From NCBI GenBank assembly GCA_011682695.1, contig JAACED010000012.1, positions 107,518 to 144,592 on the forward strand: DNA of 37,075 nucleotides, given 5' to 3'. Below the pieces are notes generated by a model, which made no database searches, had not been told where the DNA came from, and was given only the letters and a program-made list of their open reading frames with translations. Positions 27,171 through 34,563 of this stretch are shown here, in pieces (the stretch's first letter is position 1; every line of letters begins with the position of its first letter). The position numbers were made by a program, and so were the translations under genes. Source of the stretch: Gammaproteobacteria bacterium. Lineage in GTDB: Bacteria; Actinomycetota; Acidimicrobiia; Spongiisociales; UBA4744.

Positions 27171-28940
27171 TCAGAGGTCGAGGGGGTCGACATCCAGTCG
27201 AACGGCGGCACCTCCATCGCGAAGTGTTTGTGCAACCTGTCGAAGCGACGATCGCACGTCGGAGAGATCACGGCCCTGAATCAGCCAACGCAGCTTGCCC
27301 GCCCGTTCCGCGGGACCCAACAGAGTCGCCCCTGCTTCAACGGCCGCTTGCAGCGCGGCGCTTGCGTCCCGCGTTCCTCCGTCCACCTCGACGACAATCA
27401 CCTCACCCGACGGTGGAAGCCCGAACTCTTGCCGAACCCGAAGCTCCCCCTCGAGAAACGGCAGCGGATCTCCGCTACGCAGCGCGGCGATCACCGGATG
27501 GTCCGGCTGACCGGTCTGAACGATCAGGTGCCGACCGCTGCCGAAAGGGATGCTGACGGCGAGCCGTGCGAAAATGCGCAGTGCCTCCTCCGCCGCGTTG
27601 TAGGCGCTACCCAGAATCAAACCATCGGCGTCGCCCACCACACCAAGCCCGACCCCTGCAACCGAGGGAATGTCACGCTCGGTGCCAACCCAGATCGGCG
27701 CTTCGCTCCCGACTGCACCGACCGCCTTGTCCCCATACGCACGGCGTAGAACCTCGGAGATCCTTCCTACGCCGGCCCCGAGCGGTTCGAATCGTTTCCC
27801 GCCACAGACCGGGCACGGCCCCAGCTCGGCTCCGCATCGGCTGCACGCGTCGCCCGGCTCTGGCCGCGATCCGCACGAAGGACAACGGCGCAGCGTCTTG
27901 CAGCCGACACAGCGGAATGCGGGGGCATACCCCCGCCTGTGGCTGAACACGAACACCCTGACGTCTCTGCGGAGGGCACCGGCGATCGAGCTTCGCACGC
28001 GCTGAGCGAAGAGCCCACTTCCCGGCGGATCCTCCGTCCGATCGACGATCTCGACCGGGGGCCATCCCCGGGTCGAACGCCGCTGAACTTCGACACCCGC
28101 CGCAAGCACTGTCGTGCTCGGCACGCTCCCCAGATACATGACATTGAAGCGTTCAACGGAGGCCCGCCGCCGGATGACCTCTCTCGCATGGATCGTGGGT
28201 GTTTGACGGTCCCGCATCGCTCTGCGGCCTTCCTCGACGATCACTGCAAGCCGCAGTTGCTCGATCGGCCAAAACTCGATTCGGTGTGTGCCAACCACGA
28301 CGTGCCCCGGCGTCTGACATGCACGATCCCATGCGGCGGTGACCTCACGGTGAGAGGCCTCTGGAGGCACCTCGATCACACGGGTACCGAACGCTTCACG
28401 CAGGAGAGCAGCACGGGTTGCGACTTCCGCACCTGTCGCCATGATGACCATTGCGGATCCGCCCGAGCCAAGAACGGGTCCGACCTCCAGCAGGGCATCG
28501 GCCAGATCGTCCCTGCCTACCAGGGAGTACACGGCTCTCGCCCGGCGCCCGGCGACTGCGGCAGAGATCGGCGCCGCCAGCCCTTTTCGCGCCTCCAGCG
28601 TCACCGGGGGAAGCACTTCCGTGTCCACCCTGCCAGGCAGGTTCGGAGGTCCGGCGCGCCGCAGCAGAGCCGCGAGGGGGGCAACATAGTGATGAGCGGC
28701 CCATCGCAACGTCTGTAGGAGTTCCTCGGTGAAGATCGGCACCTCGGCCGACAGCGCCTTGATCTGTTTCAGGGCTGAGGGTTCTCCGTGCTCCACACCG
28801 ACCACCCACCCGCGTACGACCCTTCGCCCCAGCGGCACGCGTACGACGGATCCGACCGCGAGCGGCTGATCGGTCGCGTATCGGAACCCTTCATCGACGG
28901 CGTATGTGGGAAGGTCGGGAACGACTCGCGCAATGCGCAA
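27171..28940 (-). CDS. priA: PriA-like primosomal protein N' without helicase ATPase motifs
   Basis: 589 residues, shorter than E. coli PriA (about 730). N-terminal DNA-binding domain (IARVVPDLPTYAVDEGF, VGSVVRVPLGRRVVRGWVVG), then a helicase-like body and the cysteine-rich zinc region CVGCKTLRRCPSCGS, CSRCG, CPVCGG. The Walker A site (GSGKT in active PriA) is replaced by ATGAEVATR near residue 170 and the DEAH box by VEEG, so ATP hydrolysis and unwinding are not expected. Mycobacterial PriA at the same locus shares this loss, so this is a lineage trait rather than a mutation. Start TTG at 28940 with GGAGG 10 nt upstream, in the end of metK. Probable role: assembly factor in replication restart. 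Confidence 0.9.
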   Translation of the reverse strand: MRIARVVPDLPTYAVDEGFRYATDQPLAVGSVVRVPLGRRVVRGWVVGVEHGEPSALKQIKALSAEVPIFTEELLQTLRWAAHHYVAPLAALLRRAGPPNLPGRVDTEVLPPVTLEARKGLAAPISAAVAGRRARAVYSLVGRDDLADALLEVGPVLGSGGSAMVIMATGAEVATRAALLREAFGTRVIEVPPEASHREVTAAWDRACQTPGHVVVGTHRIEFWPIEQLRLAVIVEEGRRAMRDRQTPTIHAREVIRRRASVERFNVMYLGSVPSTTVLAAGVEVQRRSTRGWPPVEIVDRTEDPPGSGLFAQRVRSSIAGALRRDVRVFVFSHRRGYAPAFRCVGCKTLRRCPSCGSRPEPGDACSRCGAELGPCPVCGGKRFEPLGAGVGRISEVLRRAYGDKAVGAVGSEAPIWVGTERDIPSVAGVGLGVVGDADGLILGSAYNAAEEALRIFARLAVSIPFGSGRHLIVQTGQPDHPVIAALRSGDPLPFLEGELRVRQEFGLPPSGEVIVVEVDGGTRDASAALQAAVEAGATLLGPAERAGKLRWLIQGRDLSDVRSSLRQVAQTLRDGGAAVRLDVDPLDL

Positions 28941-28942
28941 AG

Positions 28943-30118
28943 TCAGCCTGCCTCCCTGGCCAGGTCTTCGGCGAGGTCGGTCGCCTCCCAGGGAAATCCA
29001 TCGCGACCGAAATGACCGTACGCAGAAGTCGCCGTATAGATCGGCCGACGCAGACCGAAGCGTTCGATGATCGCTTCCGGTCGAAAATCGAATCGTTCCC
29101 TGACGAGATCATCCAGGACCACCAGGTCGATGTGCTCCGTGCCAAATGTCTCTACGCGAATGGAGAACGGCCGGGCACGTCCGATCGCGTACGAGAGCTG
29201 TACCTCGCACTCCTCGGCCAAGCCGGCCGCCACCACGTTCTTCGCCGCATATCTCGCCGCATACGCCGCAGAACGGTCCACCTTCGTGGGGTCCTTCCCA
29301 GAGAAGCATCCTCCTCCATGGCGAGCGGCGCCTCCATACGTGTCGACAATGATCTTGCGTCCCGTGAGGCCGGTATCGGCTTCGGGTCCGCCCACTTCGA
29401 ATTTCCCCGAAGGATTGACAAGCAGCTCGAACTCTCCGGAGATCAGCGATGGATCGAGCGCAGGTCGAACGACCGCTTCGGTCAGTTCATCCTTCAGCCG
29501 CTCCTGGGAGAACCCCGGCTTGTGCTGGCTCGAGATCAGCACCCGGTGCACCGCGACGGGTTTGCGGCCCTCATACCTGACGGTCACCTGAGTTTTTCCG
29601 TCCGGACCGAGATAGTCGAGCGTCCCGTCCTTCCGTACTGCCGCGAGTCGCTGTGCGAGCCGATGAGCGTACTCAATCGGGGCCGGCATGAGTTCCGGGG
29701 TTTCTTTGACCGCGTAGCCGAACATGATCCCTTGGTCTCCGGCACCGAGACGGTCCAACGGGTCGGTGGATCCGTTCCGCCACTCCAATGAGACTTCGAC
29801 TCCTCCGGCAATGTCGGGGCTCTGTACACCGATCAGGTTGTCGATCCGGCACTTGCGCGCCGAAAACTCCGCTGCAGGATCGTCGTATCCCGAAGCTGCG
29901 ATTGCATCACGGGTTGTCCCGTCCACATCGATCTGAGCACTGCTCCCGATCTCCCCGGCAACCAGAACCCTGCCCCGGGTAACCAGCGTTTCACAGGCGA
30001 CGCGCCCCACAGGGTCCTGTCTGATCACCTCATCGAGAATCGCGTCGGAGATGCGATCGGCGACTTTGTCGGGATGTCCCTCGGTGACGGATTCAGAGGT
30101 GAAGAACCAGGTACGCAT
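28943..30118 (-). CDS. metK: S-adenosylmethionine synthetase
   Basis: 391 residues. Makes SAM from methionine and ATP. MetK signatures: FTSESVTEGHPDKVADRISD, the hexapeptide GAGDQGIMFGYA, and the P-loop-like GGGCFSGKDPTKVDRSAAY. Full length with no anomalies. ATG at 30118 lies 7 nt after a TATACT -10 box and has no Shine-Dalgarno site, pointing to a leaderless mRNA. Upstream (30119-30226) I looked for known SAM riboswitch classes and saw none. Confidence 0.98.
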   Translation of the reverse strand: MRTWFFTSESVTEGHPDKVADRISDAILDEVIRQDPVGRVACETLVTRGRVLVAGEIGSSAQIDVDGTTRDAIAASGYDDPAAEFSARKCRIDNLIGVQSPDIAGGVEVSLEWRNGSTDPLDRLGAGDQGIMFGYAVKETPELMPAPIEYAHRLAQRLAAVRKDGTLDYLGPDGKTQVTVRYEGRKPVAVHRVLISSQHKPGFSQERLKDELTEAVVRPALDPSLISGEFELLVNPSGKFEVGGPEADTGLTGRKIIVDTYGGAARHGGGCFSGKDPTKVDRSAAYAARYAAKNVVAAGLAEECEVQLSYAIGRARPFSIRVETFGTEHIDLVVLDDLVRERFDFRPEAIIERFGLRRPIYTATSAYGHFGRDGFPWEATDLAEDLAREAG

Positions 30119-30125
30119 CGCCGGG

Positions 30126-30131
30126 AGTATA
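30126..30131 (-). promoter_or_regulatory. -10 box of metK (leaderless)
   Basis: TATACT on the minus strand ends 7 nt before ATG, so +1 should be the A of the start codon. The clearest of several such cases here. -35 not obvious. Confidence 0.6.
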
Positions 30132-30226
30132 CGACGTCGATGTGCGGTATTCGCGATTCAGACGCCCGCGAGCACGGAGCAGAGCTCGCACGTGGGAACC
30201 ATCCTTGGCGCGTTCATCCAGCCGGG

Positions 30227-31405
30227 CTATCGGGGTTGGCGCGACTTCGCTCTCTCCGCGATGAGGTCCCAGAGACGGACGGCGACCTCCTGTTTCGACA
30301 TGAGTGGCCACGCGTCGATGGCGCCCTCGGGATCGAGGATGCTCACTTGGTTCGTCTCGGTTCCGAATCCGGACCCTTCTGCGCTCACGTCGTTTGCGAC
30401 GATGAAGTCTGCACCTTTGCCGCGGGCTTTCTCGACCGCCGCATCCACGGGGCCCGTCTCGGCAGCGAAACCTACGAGGAAAGGTCGGGGATCGAGCGCT
30501 GCAACCGCAGCGAGAATGTCGGGAGTCTTGGTCATCTTCAGCAGCGGTGGGCCGTTTTTCCGCCGGAGTTTCCGATCGAAGACTTCGGCCGGTTTGAAGT
30601 CTGCGACGGCGGCCGCCATCACGGCCACATCGACACTCGGAGCGCGCTCCAGTACCGCTGCGGCCATTTCGTCCGCGGTCTCGACCGTGACACGATCCAC
30701 TCCCGGGGGTGTCTCGAGAGCCGATGTGCTGATCAGCGTCACATGTGCGCCTCTGCGTGCCGCTTCGGCGGCGATGGCATGGCCCATCTTTCCGGTCGAT
30801 CGGTTGCCGACGAACCGGACAGGGTCGATGGGCTCCCGTGTGCCGCCGGCCGTCACGAGCACGTCCCATCCTGCGAGCTCAGGATTCATCATCGCCGAAA
30901 GGGCGGTAATGATCTCCTCGGGTTCAACCATCCGTCCAGGCCCTATGTCCCCCCCGGCAAGCACTCCGGACGCCGGGCCCACGAAACGGTAGCCATCGGC
31001 CATCAGTGTGGACACGTTCCTTCGTGTTGCAGCGTTTTCCCACATCTCGGTATGCATCGCGGGGGCGAAGAGCACCGGGGAGCGTGTTGCCATGAGCGTT
31101 GCCGACAGGAGATCGTCTCCGAGTCCGGCGGCCGCTTTTGCGATCGTCGTGGCAGTTGCAGGTGCAACCACGACACCTTCTGCCCACTGCGCAAGTTCGG
31201 TGTGCGGGCTCACACGGCCGAAGAGATCGGTAAGAGCTCGGTGACCGGTCACTGCGGAGAAACTCTGCGCCCCGACGAAGCGTTGAGCTGCGTCCGTCAT
31301 GACCACCTGGACGTCCGCACCCTCTTCGCCGAGTCGGCGAGCCAGATAGATGGACTTGTACGCGGCAATTCCTCCGGTAACCCCGAGCAGGATGCGCCGC
31401 TGCAT
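30227..31405 (-). CDS. coaBC: Phosphopantothenoylcysteine decarboxylase/synthetase
   Basis: 392 residues, fusion of CoaC (about 1-180) and CoaB (about 185-390), two steps of coenzyme A synthesis. CoaC: LLGVTGGIAAYKSIYLARRL (flavin site), PATATTIAKAAAGLGDDLL, FAPAMHTEMWENAAT and the flexible flap with GRMVEPEEI. CoaB: LVTAGGTREPIDPVRFVGN, STGKMGHAIA and VMAAAVADFKP with the invariant KMTKTPDIL. ATG at 31405, 6 nt after rpoZ with GAGGA upstream. Operon gmk-rpoZ-coaBC as in other Actinomycetota. Confidence 0.97.
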   Translation of the reverse strand: MQRRILLGVTGGIAAYKSIYLARRLGEEGADVQVVMTDAAQRFVGAQSFSAVTGHRALTDLFGRVSPHTELAQWAEGVVVAPATATTIAKAAAGLGDDLLSATLMATRSPVLFAPAMHTEMWENAATRRNVSTLMADGYRFVGPASGVLAGGDIGPGRMVEPEEIITALSAMMNPELAGWDVLVTAGGTREPIDPVRFVGNRSTGKMGHAIAAEAARRGAHVTLISTSALETPPGVDRVTVETADEMAAAVLERAPSVDVAVMAAAVADFKPAEVFDRKLRRKNGPPLLKMTKTPDILAAVAALDPRPFLVGFAAETGPVDAAVEKARGKGADFIVANDVSAEGSGFGTETNQVSILDPEGAIDAWPLMSKQEVAVRLWDLIAERAKSRQPR

Positions 31406-31411
31406 AGACGG

Positions 31412-31642
31412 CTAGTCCTCTGCGTGATCGACGACGAGCTTGCCTTCGACAATCTCTTCGAACGCAATCGTCAACGCCTTGTGGCTCAACGTATGCACCT
31501 GCGGCGGAACATAGTGGCCGATCCCTTCGCCCAACTGGTTGAAATAGGCGTTGATCTGGCGGGCGCGACGCGCAGCGAGCACGACGAGGTCAAACCGACC
31601 TCCCGCCACTTCCAGGAGGTCTTCGACTGGCGGTTGCATCAT
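31412..31642 (-). CDS. rpoZ: RNA polymerase omega subunit
   Basis: 76 residues. Contains the omega core FDLVVLAARRARQINAYFNQ and KALTIAFEEIVEGKL. Assists folding and assembly of the beta' subunit. ATG at 31642 overlaps the gmk TGA (ATGA); a second ATG follows at 31639. Position between gmk and coaBC is typical. Confidence 0.95.
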   Translation of the reverse strand: MMQPPVEDLLEVAGGRFDLVVLAARRARQINAYFNQLGEGIGHYVPPQVHTLSHKALTIAFEEIVEGKLVVDHAED

Positions 31643-32220
31643 GATGAGTCTGCTCTCGTGGGGGATGCATCAAGTATACGCAGGATCTGGGCGACTGTAT
31701 CCTCAACCCGCCTGTTGACGATCACATGATCGAAGGTGTCCCTGGCCGTACTCAGTTGCCATGCAGCTATTTCGAGACGCCGCTCGATCTGCTTCGGGTC
31801 GGTATCTCCCCTCCCCCGGAGTCTCTCCTCGAGGGCCTCCAACGACGGAGGGGCCACGAACACCGTGATCGCTTCCGGGAACGCCGCTTTGACCTGCACG
31901 GCACCATTGACCTCGATATCCAGCAACACGTCGTTGCCGGATGCGAGCTGCTCCAGCACGGGATCCTTGGGAGTCCCGTACTGAAACCCGGCATACTCTG
32001 CCCATTCGAGAAGTTGGCCCGAGGATCGCAGCCGGTCGAACTCCTCTCGCGTGACGAACCGGTAGTCCACTCCCTCTGCCTCTCCAGGTCGGCGCTGTCT
32101 GGTCGTAACCGAGACGGAGAAGAAGAAGGGATGCTGCTCGTGAAGTGCGGCCACCACTGTCGACTTGCCGACACCCGAAGGACCGGAAACGACGATGAGG
32201 CGCCCAGGATCAGTACTCAC
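31639..32220 (-). CDS. gmk: Guanylate kinase
   Basis: About 193 residues from GTG at 32220. Phosphorylates GMP. P-loop IVVSGPSGVGKSTVV (about 8-22), GMP-binding segment SVTTRQRRPGEAEGVDYRFV and EWAEYAGFQYGTP, DVLLDIEVNGAVQVK, and the lid region RLRGRGDTDPKQIERRL. Start is uncertain: GTG at 32244 would add eight residues, and neither has a ribosome site. GTG 32220 puts the P-loop at the usual distance from the N-terminus. No clear promoter; the region upstream is repeat-rich. Confidence 0.94.
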   Translation of the reverse strand: MSTDPGRLIVVSGPSGVGKSTVVAALHEQHPFFFSVSVTTRQRRPGEAEGVDYRFVTREEFDRLRSSGQLLEWAEYAGFQYGTPKDPVLEQLASGNDVLLDIEVNGAVQVKAAFPEAITVFVAPPSLEALEERLRGRGDTDPKQIERRLEIAAWQLSTARDTFDHVIVNRRVEDTVAQILRILDASPTRADSS

Positions 32221-32273
32221 GAGCGCTCGCGTCGGCGCCGGCACGCGTCGATCCCGTACCCGGTACCTGGTAT

Positions 32274-32301
32274 TTCGTATTCAGTACTTCGTATTCGGTA
32301 C
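32274..32301. repeat. Tandem 14-mer pair
   Basis: TTCGTATTCAGTAC followed directly by TTCGTATTCGGTAC (one mismatch). Flanked by further GTACC/GGTAC motifs on the gmk side. Unlike the base composition of neighbouring genes (AT-richer). Confidence 0.85.
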
Positions 32302-32379
32302 CGCGACCTACGCGGCCTCGAGACCGTAGGGCGAGCGTCGCGGCTCCCGCCGAAGACGAAAACTGGAGAGACCTGGCGG

Positions 32380-32404
32380 CTGGAAGCCGGAAGCCGGCTT
32401 CCAG
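32380..32404. repeat. Perfect 11-bp inverted repeat (hairpin)
   Basis: CTGGAAGCCGG and CCGGCTTCCAG separated by AAG. Forms a very stable hairpin in either RNA strand. No U-tract follows on the mihF-gmk transcript side, so a terminator role is doubtful. Confidence 0.85.
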
Positions 32405-32417
32405 ACCGAGTTCCTGG

Positions 32418-32461
32418 GCACGGTCGTCCAGGCGCGTGCCATGCATTGCTCGGCGGGCTCC
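32418..32461. repeat. 44-bp direct repeat, copy A
   Basis: Begins GCACGGTCGTCCAGGCGCGT and contains GCCATGCATTGCTCGGCGGG. 42 of 44 bases match copy B at 32584-32627, 122 bp further on. Contains the palindrome ATGCAT. Confidence 0.9.
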
Positions 32462-32518
32462 CAGGAGTCTGCTGGGTGATGCCGGTGCGTAGATCGGCGG
32501 CTGTGCGTGTCGCCCGCA

Positions 32519-32537
32519 AGGACGCAGGACGAAGGCG
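32519..32537. repeat. Dispersed 19-mer, copy 2
   Basis: Identical to 24017-24035. Here it lies between the two 44-bp direct repeats. Confidence 0.7.
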
Positions 32538-32583
32538 CACCCCCCGCGGTGCGTCAAGGGCTGCGGACATGGCGAGCGGCGAT

Positions 32584-32627
32584 GCACGGTCGTCGAGGCG
32601 CGTGCCATGCATTGCTCAGCGGGCTCC
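32584..32627. repeat. 44-bp direct repeat, copy B, touching the mihF stop codon
   Basis: Matches 32418-32461 at 42 of 44 bases. Its last base is part of the mihF TAG (32629-32627), so the repeat abuts the gene end precisely, as if the element had been inserted or duplicated from there. Confidence 0.9.
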
Positions 32628-32938
32628 TAAGAAAACGTGTCGAGAAGGGCGGCGCGCTGGCGTCCACCGAGGCCGCGCAGCCTCCTGCTCTCTGCAATGC
32701 CATGTGTTTCCATCAGCCGCTTCGCTTTGACTTTGCCGGTGCCCGGCAGTGAGCAGAGCACGGCGTTGACCTTCATGCCTGCGACAATCGGATCTTCGTC
32801 GGCCCGAGTCAATACTTCGGCGAATGTCACCGAACCGATCTTCAGGAGCTGTTTGAGTTCTGCGCGAACCCTGCGTGCCTCAGCGGCCTTTGCGAGAGCA
32901 GCCGCTCGCTGCTCGTTGGTGAGTGGAGGAGGTGCCAT
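32627..32938 (-). CDS. mihF: Actinobacterial integration host factor (mIHF)
   Basis: 103 residues. Nucleoid-associated DNA-binding protein restricted to Actinomycetota, not related to HU/IHF of Proteobacteria. Starts MAPPPLTNEQRAAALAKAAE, then a helix rich in Arg/Lys, VNAVLCSLPGTGKVKAKRLM (helix-hairpin-helix/H2TH-like DNA contact) and ESRRLRGLGGRQRAALL. I chose ATG 32938 because it matches the family start; a TTG six codons upstream is possible. TAGAGT lies 8 nt before the ATG. It follows pyrF by 21 nt, the order known from mycobacteria. Confidence 0.93.
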   Translation of the reverse strand: MAPPPLTNEQRAAALAKAAEARRVRAELKQLLKIGSVTFAEVLTRADEDPIVAGMKVNAVLCSLPGTGKVKAKRLMETHGIAESRRLRGLGGRQRAALLDTFS

Positions 32939-32959
32939 GAGTCCGCACTCTACCAAGCC

Positions 32960-33649
32960 TCAGATCGACGCGAGTATTCGGCGGGCGGCGAGCACGGGTT
33001 CGACAGCACGAATGATCGGGCGACCAACTACCAAGAAGTCGGCGCCGTGCTGCATCGCCTCACGAGGGGCGGCGACCCTGGCTTGGTCATCGTTGGCGGC
33101 TCCGGCCTCTCGAATCCCGGGAGTGACTTTCACGAGGTCGGGCGCCACCGTGGCGATGATCCCGAGTTCCTTCGGCGAACAGACGATACCTTCGCACCCA
33201 GTCTCGGCGGCCAGGCGGGCCATGCGCGAGGTGAGACGTCCGGGAGACGCTGCGATGCCGACCCCATGCAAAGCTTCATCGTCGAGGCTCGTAAGTACCG
33301 TCACAGCCAGGACACCGGCGTCTCTGCCACCCGCACCGTCGGCGAGGCCTTCTACGGCTGCTTCCAGCATCGCCCGTCCTCCGGAGGCGTGCACGCTCAC
33401 CCAACGGGCTCCGAGCGCTCCAAGTTGCCTCGCTGCGCGGCGAACGGTGGCCGGTATGTCGTGCAGCTTCGCGTCGGCGAACACAGGGACCCCACTCGTC
33501 CCGAGCACGGAGATCGTCGCAGGACCGGGGCCACTCAGCAGCTCCAGACCCACCTTGAAGCCGCCCACCTCGCTTTCGAGCATGCGCGCCAGCCGTACCG
33601 CCTGGGCCGCAGTCGCAACGTCGAGAGCAACAATCAGCGGATTCACCAT
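32960..33649 (-). CDS. pyrF: Orotidine 5'-phosphate decarboxylase
   Basis: 229 residues, short type 1 form. Last step to UMP. PLIVALDVATAAQAVRLARM, KVGLELLSGPGP, the catalytic DAKLHDIPATVR (Asp-x-Lys-x-x-Asp charge network), and GADFLVVGRPI at the phosphate site. ATG at 33649 overlaps the pyrD stop by 7 bases with GGAGTG upstream. Confidence 0.95.
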   Translation of the reverse strand: MVNPLIVALDVATAAQAVRLARMLESEVGGFKVGLELLSGPGPATISVLGTSGVPVFADAKLHDIPATVRRAARQLGALGARWVSVHASGGRAMLEAAVEGLADGAGGRDAGVLAVTVLTSLDDEALHGVGIAASPGRLTSRMARLAAETGCEGIVCSPKELGIIATVAPDLVKVTPGIREAGAANDDQARVAAPREAMQHGADFLVVGRPIIRAVEPVLAARRILASI

Positions 33650-34563
33650 GGTTCCACTCCTCCAATCAGCTCACTCAACGTCTCGAACTTCAACTCATCT
33701 GCGAGGCTGAGTACCTCGCGAAGGATCCTGCTTCCGGCTCTCGGTTCCACGAAGTGCACGGACCCGAGACCGACTGCCGACGCTCCAGCCAGGAGATACT
33801 CGATCACGTCTTCCCCGCTCCGCACGCCACCGCAGCCAATGATCGGCGCGTCGGGTATCTCCCGGTGCACTTCGAGCACACAGGCGAGCGAAATCGGCTT
33901 CAACGGGGGTCCCGAGTAGCCACCGATCAACCCTGTGAGGATCGGCCGCCTTGTTCGTACGTCGATGCCCGCCCCTTTGACGGTATTCGTCAGGGTGAGA
34001 AAGTCCGCCCCCGCATTCAGGACGGCGCCGGCGACCTCGACGATATCCGCCGCGTTCGGGGAGAGCTTCGCTCCGATCGGAACATCCACCGCCGACCGAA
34101 CTTCCGCGATGACTTCACCCGATTTCACCGGGTCCAGCGCAATGATCCCTCGCCCTTCGAGGTTCGGGCAGGAGAGGTTGACCTCGACTGCACCGACCCC
34201 GGCGCGAGCCATCTCGGTTGCGACGAATGCGAATTCCCCGGGCGTCTGTCCCACTGCGGAGCCCCAGACAGGAATCGGCACTTCTTCGATCTCGCCGGCC
34301 ATGGACACGACCCAGGCCTCGATGCCCGGGTTCTGAATGCCGATTCCGTTGAGCATCCCGGTGCCCACCGACCCCACTCGAGGTGCCGGACGACCGGGCC
34401 ATGGCTCGGCACTCACCGACTTGGCCACCGCAGCTCCATATACCTGCAGAGCAGCCACCGCTGCAAAATCGACAACTGCTCCGAACGTGCCCGCCGCGGC
34501 GATCAACGGCGTATCAAGAGGCACAGGACCCAACCTGGTTCTCGTATCGACCGATGGAGACAT
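33643..34563 (-). CDS. pyrD: Dihydroorotate dehydrogenase, class 1 (1B-like catalytic subunit)
   Basis: 306 residues, FMN-dependent TIM barrel. LIAAAGTFG, the active-site loop VEVNLSCPNLEGRG with the catalytic Cys typical of class 1 (class 2 uses Ser), IGAKLSPNAADIVEVA, LTLTNTVKGAGIDVRTRRP, and the FMN phosphate site IIGCGGVRSGEDVIEYLLAGASAVGLGS. No N-terminal membrane helix, unlike class 2 enzymes. Class 1B needs the PyrK subunit for NAD+, but no pyrK is next to it. Start ATG 34563 shares a base with the pyrC TGA (TGATG). Confidence 0.94.
   Translation of the reverse strand: MSPSVDTRTRLGPVPLDTPLIAAAGTFGAVVDFAAVAALQVYGAAVAKSVSAEPWPGRPAPRVGSVGTGMLNGIGIQNPGIEAWVVSMAGEIEEVPIPVWGSAVGQTPGEFAFVATEMARAGVGAVEVNLSCPNLEGRGIIALDPVKSGEVIAEVRSAVDVPIGAKLSPNAADIVEVAGAVLNAGADFLTLTNTVKGAGIDVRTRRPILTGLIGGYSGPPLKPISLACVLEVHREIPDAPIIGCGGVRSGEDVIEYLLAGASAVGLGSVHFVEPRAGSRILREVLSLADELKFETLSELIGGVEPW

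Larger units (their letters stand above)
32221..32626. other. Repeat-rich intergenic region between mihF and gmk
   Basis: 406 bases without a convincing gene. Open frames exist on the minus strand (to 131 codons), but they have no ribosome sites and no similarity I recognise, and they run through repeats. Contents in order: two tandem 14-mers (32274-32301), a strong hairpin (32380-32404), a 44-bp direct repeat pair (32418-32461 and 32584-32627) and a dispersed 19-mer (32519-32537). It separates mihF from gmk, which are normally close together. Confidence 0.8.

Noticed and set aside
27171-28940. priA as a pseudogene because ATPase motifs are absent
   Set aside because: The frame is intact, the cysteine sites are kept, and mycobacterial homologues show the same loss.
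30119-30226. SAM riboswitch before metK
   Set aside because: None of the conserved cores of SAM-I, SAM-II or SAM-IV elements is visible, and the mRNA seems to begin at the ATG.
32210-32612. Minus-strand frames of 131-132 codons between mihF and gmk
   Set aside because: They consist of the repeats described, lack ribosome sites and overlap the gmk start.
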